DNA from: DATKMG01 sp035541995
GTDB taxonomy: Bacteria; Acidobacteriota; Terriglobia; Versatilivoradales; Versatilivoraceae
Direction: 5' to 3'
Assembly (NCBI GenBank): GCA_035541995.1
Contig: DATKMG010000041.1
Span: 1 to 8,751 of the forward strand
Length of the DNA: 8,751 nucleotides
Shown: one piece after another, positions 5,901 through 8,751 of the stretch
Layout of the letters: each line of letters begins with the position of its first letter
Position numbering within the stretch: position 1 is the stretch's first letter
Made by a program: the position numbers and the translations under genes
Notes under the pieces: model-generated
Database searches by the model: none
Told to the model about the DNA's origin: nothing
The model's input: only the letters and a program-made list of their open reading frames with translations

Positions 5901-5931
5901 ACTCGCCACTCGTCACTCCTCACTCGCCACT
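5901..5931. repeat. Heptamer tandem repeat abutting the kinase stop
   Basis: Four seven-base units, ACTCGCC, ACTCGTC, ACTCCTC and ACTCGCC (5901-5928), are followed by a partial ACT (5929-5931) that touches the TAA stop of the kinase (5931-5933 on the minus strand). The second unit differs by one base and the third by two from the ACTCGCC form. Short tandem heptamers of this kind occur in intergenic DNA of several bacterial phyla and may arise by slippage. It lies between the kinase and the gene remnant. Confidence 0.8.
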
Positions 5932-8751
5932 TACTTAAAATTCTCCACCAGCATCAGGTCGCTGCCGATTGAACCCGAGTCAAGAGTAAACAAAATCGAT
6001 CGTTCATCGGGAGAGATGTCGAAGCCATATCCTATGTACCTGTCTTTGGGGAGGTCTAGAATGCGCCTGGTCTTTCCGGAAGCGAAATCGTAATACTGGA
6101 TGGAAAGGTGGCCAGAGTGAATGATGGAAAGGGTATCCGTTTCGAGAGGCTCGGGAATAAAAAAGATCCCGTTATGGCCTACAGCGAAACAATCCTGGTA
6201 GACTAAATCGAGGACCTTGCTCTCCTCACCTCCCTGTGTCGGGACATTCCACAGACTGTCACCTTTCCAGTAGAAGAGAGTCTTTCCATCCTTAGACTCT
6301 AAAGGAGATACTCCACCCTTGTGGGTCACTTGCAGCGTGTTCCCTCCCCTTACTGGCATTTTCCAGATTTGGGCCTGCCCGCTTCGCCTCGAGGAGAAGT
6401 AAATCCATTGTCCATCCCAAGACCAGTTAGGGTCTGAGCCCTCGCTAAACAGTACGGGCCTGCCCCCCTGCGCGCCGACGATGTAGAAAAAGGTACTTTC
6501 CTTTTCGACTGCACTAAAGGAAATGCGTTGACTGTCAGGAGTCCAGTTGAGTTCACTAATCAATGGCCCATTCATGGAGGTCACCGCTACGGGATTTGAC
6601 CCATCACTACCACAGACCCATACCTCCGAATTTCCCGACCGATAAGAAACAAAAGCGATTCTTTTGCCATCTGGGGAAAATTTTCCCTCATGGTCTGTTC
6701 GCGTTGAGGATATCAATTTCATTGGTGCTGAAGCCTTTTCTTGTGAGTCAGATACGTCAACGCGCCAGATGTCTGTATCGAACGACCACTGCACATAGAC
6801 CAAACGGTTTCCTTGGCGGGAAATAGAGGGACTGATTGCGCCTTCCCCTGCAAACGGCATGGGTTCAGGGGTTCCGGGTTCAAAGGCATTAATCCTCCAC
6901 AGGCCGTATATATGATTCGTACCTCTCACAAAGACAATTTCCCGCCCGTCAGCTGTCCAGGCCGGCATCGAGTCTAATTGACCATCAAACGTAAGACGTC
7001 TTGGCTGGCCGTCAGGGCTTAGACTGTTAGAGATCGGCAAAACGTAAATTTCTGAAGTCTGACTAGCAGAAAATCTGGCGAAAGCCAGCGAGTGACCATC
7101 CGGAGAGAGTGCAGGATTAAAATCCCCTACCCAGCCCGCCGGAGGGGTCGTCAGCTTGTGTTTTTCCTCAGTATCAACTGAGACCCGAATCAAGCTGATT
7201 GATCCATCTGCAGGACCTTTGTCCGATGTGACGAGCCATTTTCCGCCGCGAAGCCAACGCAAGATCGATCCGTGACGAAATCCCAATAAATCAAATGGTA
7301 TGCTGATTTCCGCCAACTTTCGTTCCGGACCGTTGAGTGTGGGCATCATTAGCACTGCGGCCTTATTCGAGCCTAATCCACGGAGAAACGCGATGGAATC
7401 TCCATCTGGTGACCAAACAGGACTGATCTCCACACTCGGACTTTTGGTTCTGCGAAGGGGGCTTCCCGACCCGATCCGCTTGATGTAAATCCCCCAGTCA
7501 GCCATTCCACCGTCTGCCACGTATACTACCTGATTGCCATCAGGAGAGAAGCTTGGGGCCATCTCCCAGCCTGGATCAGTTGTAAAGGGGATTGCTGCCA
7601 TTGAATGAGTAGGAGGTTTCGATCCTGGACGGACGAACCACAGTGTCGCCGCCACAATAATTGCAAAGACCAGTAACCCAGCAGTCCAGATCAGACCCAA
7701 CCGGCGTTTGTGCTGAGGTGTTTCTGCGGTGGCCATCCTGCCTGACTCGCTTTCCTCTTTCAACTCTTGAAGCGCCACCTTGACATCGGCCACGGATTGC
7801 CAACGGCGCTCCCGATCCTTGCGCAGACAGCGGTTGATGATTCTCTCCATCTCGGGCGGCAAGCCCTGGACGATCTGACCCACGGGGTCGGGTTCCTCGC
7901 GCAGTATGGCCGAGAGGGTCTCAATATTGGACTCTCCTTGAAATGCCTTCCGCCCCGTGAACATTTCATAAAGTAGCGAGCCAAAGCTGAAGATGTCAGA
8001 ACGAGCGTCCAACTTCTTTCCTTCGGCCTGCTCGGGAGACATGTAAGCTACCGTTCCCACAATCATGCCTTCTTCGGTCAACGACTGACTTTCGGTCTGA
8101 ATCGTCTCGGTCAGCTCCAGCTCAAAGGCTTTGCTTCTTTCCGTGAGTTTGGCCAGGCCAAAATCCAGCACCTTCACCTTCCCGCCCTCCGCGACCATTA
8201 CGTTGCCTGGCTTCAGATCCCGATGCACAATGCCTGCCGCATGAGCTGCGGCCAGTGCCTCCGCTATCTGAATGGCTATGGGCAAGGCCACCTTCAGTGG
8301 TATTCCCTTGCGCGGGATCAGTTCGTCGAGAGTCTTTCCCGCTACATACTCCATGGCAATGTAGTCGAGACCGTCAGCTTGGCCGATGTCGTGAATAGTG
8401 ATGATGTTGGGATGATTCAATCGGGAGGCGGCTTTGGCTTCCTGCACAAACCGTTTCATCCGTTCCGGGCCGTCCTTCAACTCGGCAGGAAGAACCTTGA
8501 AGGCTACCTTGCGATCCAGCCGTGTGTCGCGAGCCAGGTAGACTTCCCCCATCCCGCCCCTTCCCAACAAGGACAGAACCTCGTAAGGCCCCAGTTGATT
8601 GCCCACCAACTCTCGATCTTTGTTCCGGGCCAGCATCCGGGCAGCCACGTCCAGAGCCGGGGTGTCCATGAACTGGCTGGCCTTCCGTTGATAGGCCAGC
8701 AGGTTCTCCACCTCACGGCGCAGCGCTTCATCTCCCCCACAGGCTGACTTC
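5931..8751 (-). CDS. Transmembrane serine/threonine protein kinase with TolB/WD40-like beta-propeller sensor (5' partial)
   Basis: This is an inner-membrane Hanks-type kinase. The gene enters from the right edge. The frame is open to the last base and reads KSACGGDEALRREVENLL, the usual tail of a longer N-terminal helical region, so the GTG at 8711 is not the true start. Counting from that GTG, the kinase domain spans about 43-315. It has the glycine loop LGRGGMGEVY (49-58), Lys72 (VAFK), the HRDLKPGN catalytic loop (163-170), DFG (183-185) and SPE (225-227). All key residues are present, so it should be active. A basic juxtamembrane stretch leads to one membrane segment at about 338-360. The remaining 560 or so residues are extracytoplasmic and hold repeated SPDG-type blades (for example SPDGDSIAF, SPDGHSLAF, SPDGKRIAF), typical of TolB-like/PD40 propellers. 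It probably senses an envelope or periplasmic signal. The ligand and the phosphorylation targets are unknown. It ends with TAA at 5931-5933. Confidence 0.92.
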   Translation of the reverse strand, partial: KSACGGDEALRREVENLLAYQRKASQFMDTPALDVAARMLARNKDRELVGNQLGPYEVLSLLGRGGMGEVYLARDTRLDRKVAFKVLPAELKDGPERMKRFVQEAKAASRLNHPNIITIHDIGQADGLDYIAMEYVAGKTLDELIPRKGIPLKVALPIAIQIAEALAAAHAAGIVHRDLKPGNVMVAEGGKVKVLDFGLAKLTERSKAFELELTETIQTESQSLTEEGMIVGTVAYMSPEQAEGKKLDARSDIFSFGSLLYEMFTGRKAFQGESNIETLSAILREEPDPVGQIVQGLPPEMERIINRCLRKDRERRWQSVADVKVALQELKEESESGRMATAETPQHKRRLGLIWTAGLLVFAIIVAATLWFVRPGSKPPTHSMAAIPFTTDPGWEMAPSFSPDGNQVVYVADGGMADWGIYIKRIGSGSPLRRTKSPSVEISPVWSPDGDSIAFLRGLGSNKAAVLMMPTLNGPERKLAEISIPFDLLGFRHGSILRWLRGGKWLVTSDKGPADGSISLIRVSVDTEEKHKLTTPPAGWVGDFNPALSPDGHSLAFARFSASQTSEIYVLPISNSLSPDGQPRRLTFDGQLDSMPAWTADGREIVFVRGTNHIYGLWRINAFEPGTPEPMPFAGEGAISPSISRQGNRLVYVQWSFDTDIWRVDVSDSQEKASAPMKLISSTRTDHEGKFSPDGKRIAFVSYRSGNSEVWVCGSDGSNPVAVTSMNGPLISELNWTPDSQRISFSAVEKESTFFYIVGAQGGRPVLFSEGSDPNWSWDGQWIYFSSRRSGQAQIWKMPVRGGNTLQVTHKGGVSPLESKDGKTLFYWKGDSLWNVPTQGGEESKVLDLVYQDCFAVGHNGIFFIPEPLETDTLSIIHSGHLSIQYYDFASGKTRRILDLPKDRYIGYGFDISPDERSILFTLDSGSIGSDLMLVENFK

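Noticed and set aside
8709..8711. GTG as the start of the kinase
   Set aside because: The frame continues upstream to the window edge with the typical CGGDEALRRE sequence of these kinases, so the real start lies outside.
8223..8747. 174-residue frame antisense to the kinase
   Set aside because: It is the shadow of a clearly conserved kinase domain on the other strand.

Overview
The window most likely comes from an acidobacterium or a close soil relative. Two gene types point there. One is a von Willebrand factor A protein of the kind first described as the 'VWFA-related Acidobacterial domain'. The other is a very large serine/threonine kinase fused through one membrane segment to a TolB-like/WD40-like beta-propeller, with the N-terminal tail typical of these kinases in that phylum. 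No rRNA, tRNA, CRISPR array or intact insertion sequence is visible. This assignment rests on recognised protein families, not on a search.

Layout from left to right. Positions 1-335 are mostly non-coding. They hold a possible C-terminal end of a + strand gene, a weak terminator-like hairpin, and a 33-bp imperfect inverted repeat (30-62 and 280-312) around a hairpin-rich spacer. Positions 336-1413 hold a tight three-gene operon on the minus strand, joined by ATGA overlaps: a DUF6941-like protein, a HicB-like putative antitoxin and a HicA-like putative toxin. A 388-bp divergent intergenic region follows. Next is the + strand VWA protein (1802-3652), with a signal or anchor segment, a glycine-zipper-bearing domain, an Ala/Pro linker and a VWA domain with intact MIDAS residues. 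A 264-bp convergent intergenic region rich in hairpins separates it from a minus-strand BRCT-MerR-TPR fusion protein (3917-5098), which starts at TTG behind a near-perfect Shine-Dalgarno. Positions 5099-5459 hold no gene but carry a perfect 14-bp palindrome. Positions 5460-5789 look like the C-terminal remnant of a secreted protein, and a heptamer tandem repeat (5901-5931) abuts the stop of the kinase. The kinase fills the rest (5931-8751, minus strand) and runs off the right edge.

The genes do not form one pathway. The most system-like unit is the left operon, which reads as an accessory toxin-antitoxin-type module with an unusual third partner and a repeat-bounded non-coding segment downstream. 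The VWA protein, the BRCT-MerR-TPR protein and the receptor kinase look like resident envelope, regulatory and signalling genes, each in its own transcription unit. The points most worth following are the three-gene operon, the inverted repeat beside it, and the BRCT-MerR-TPR fusion with its upstream palindrome.
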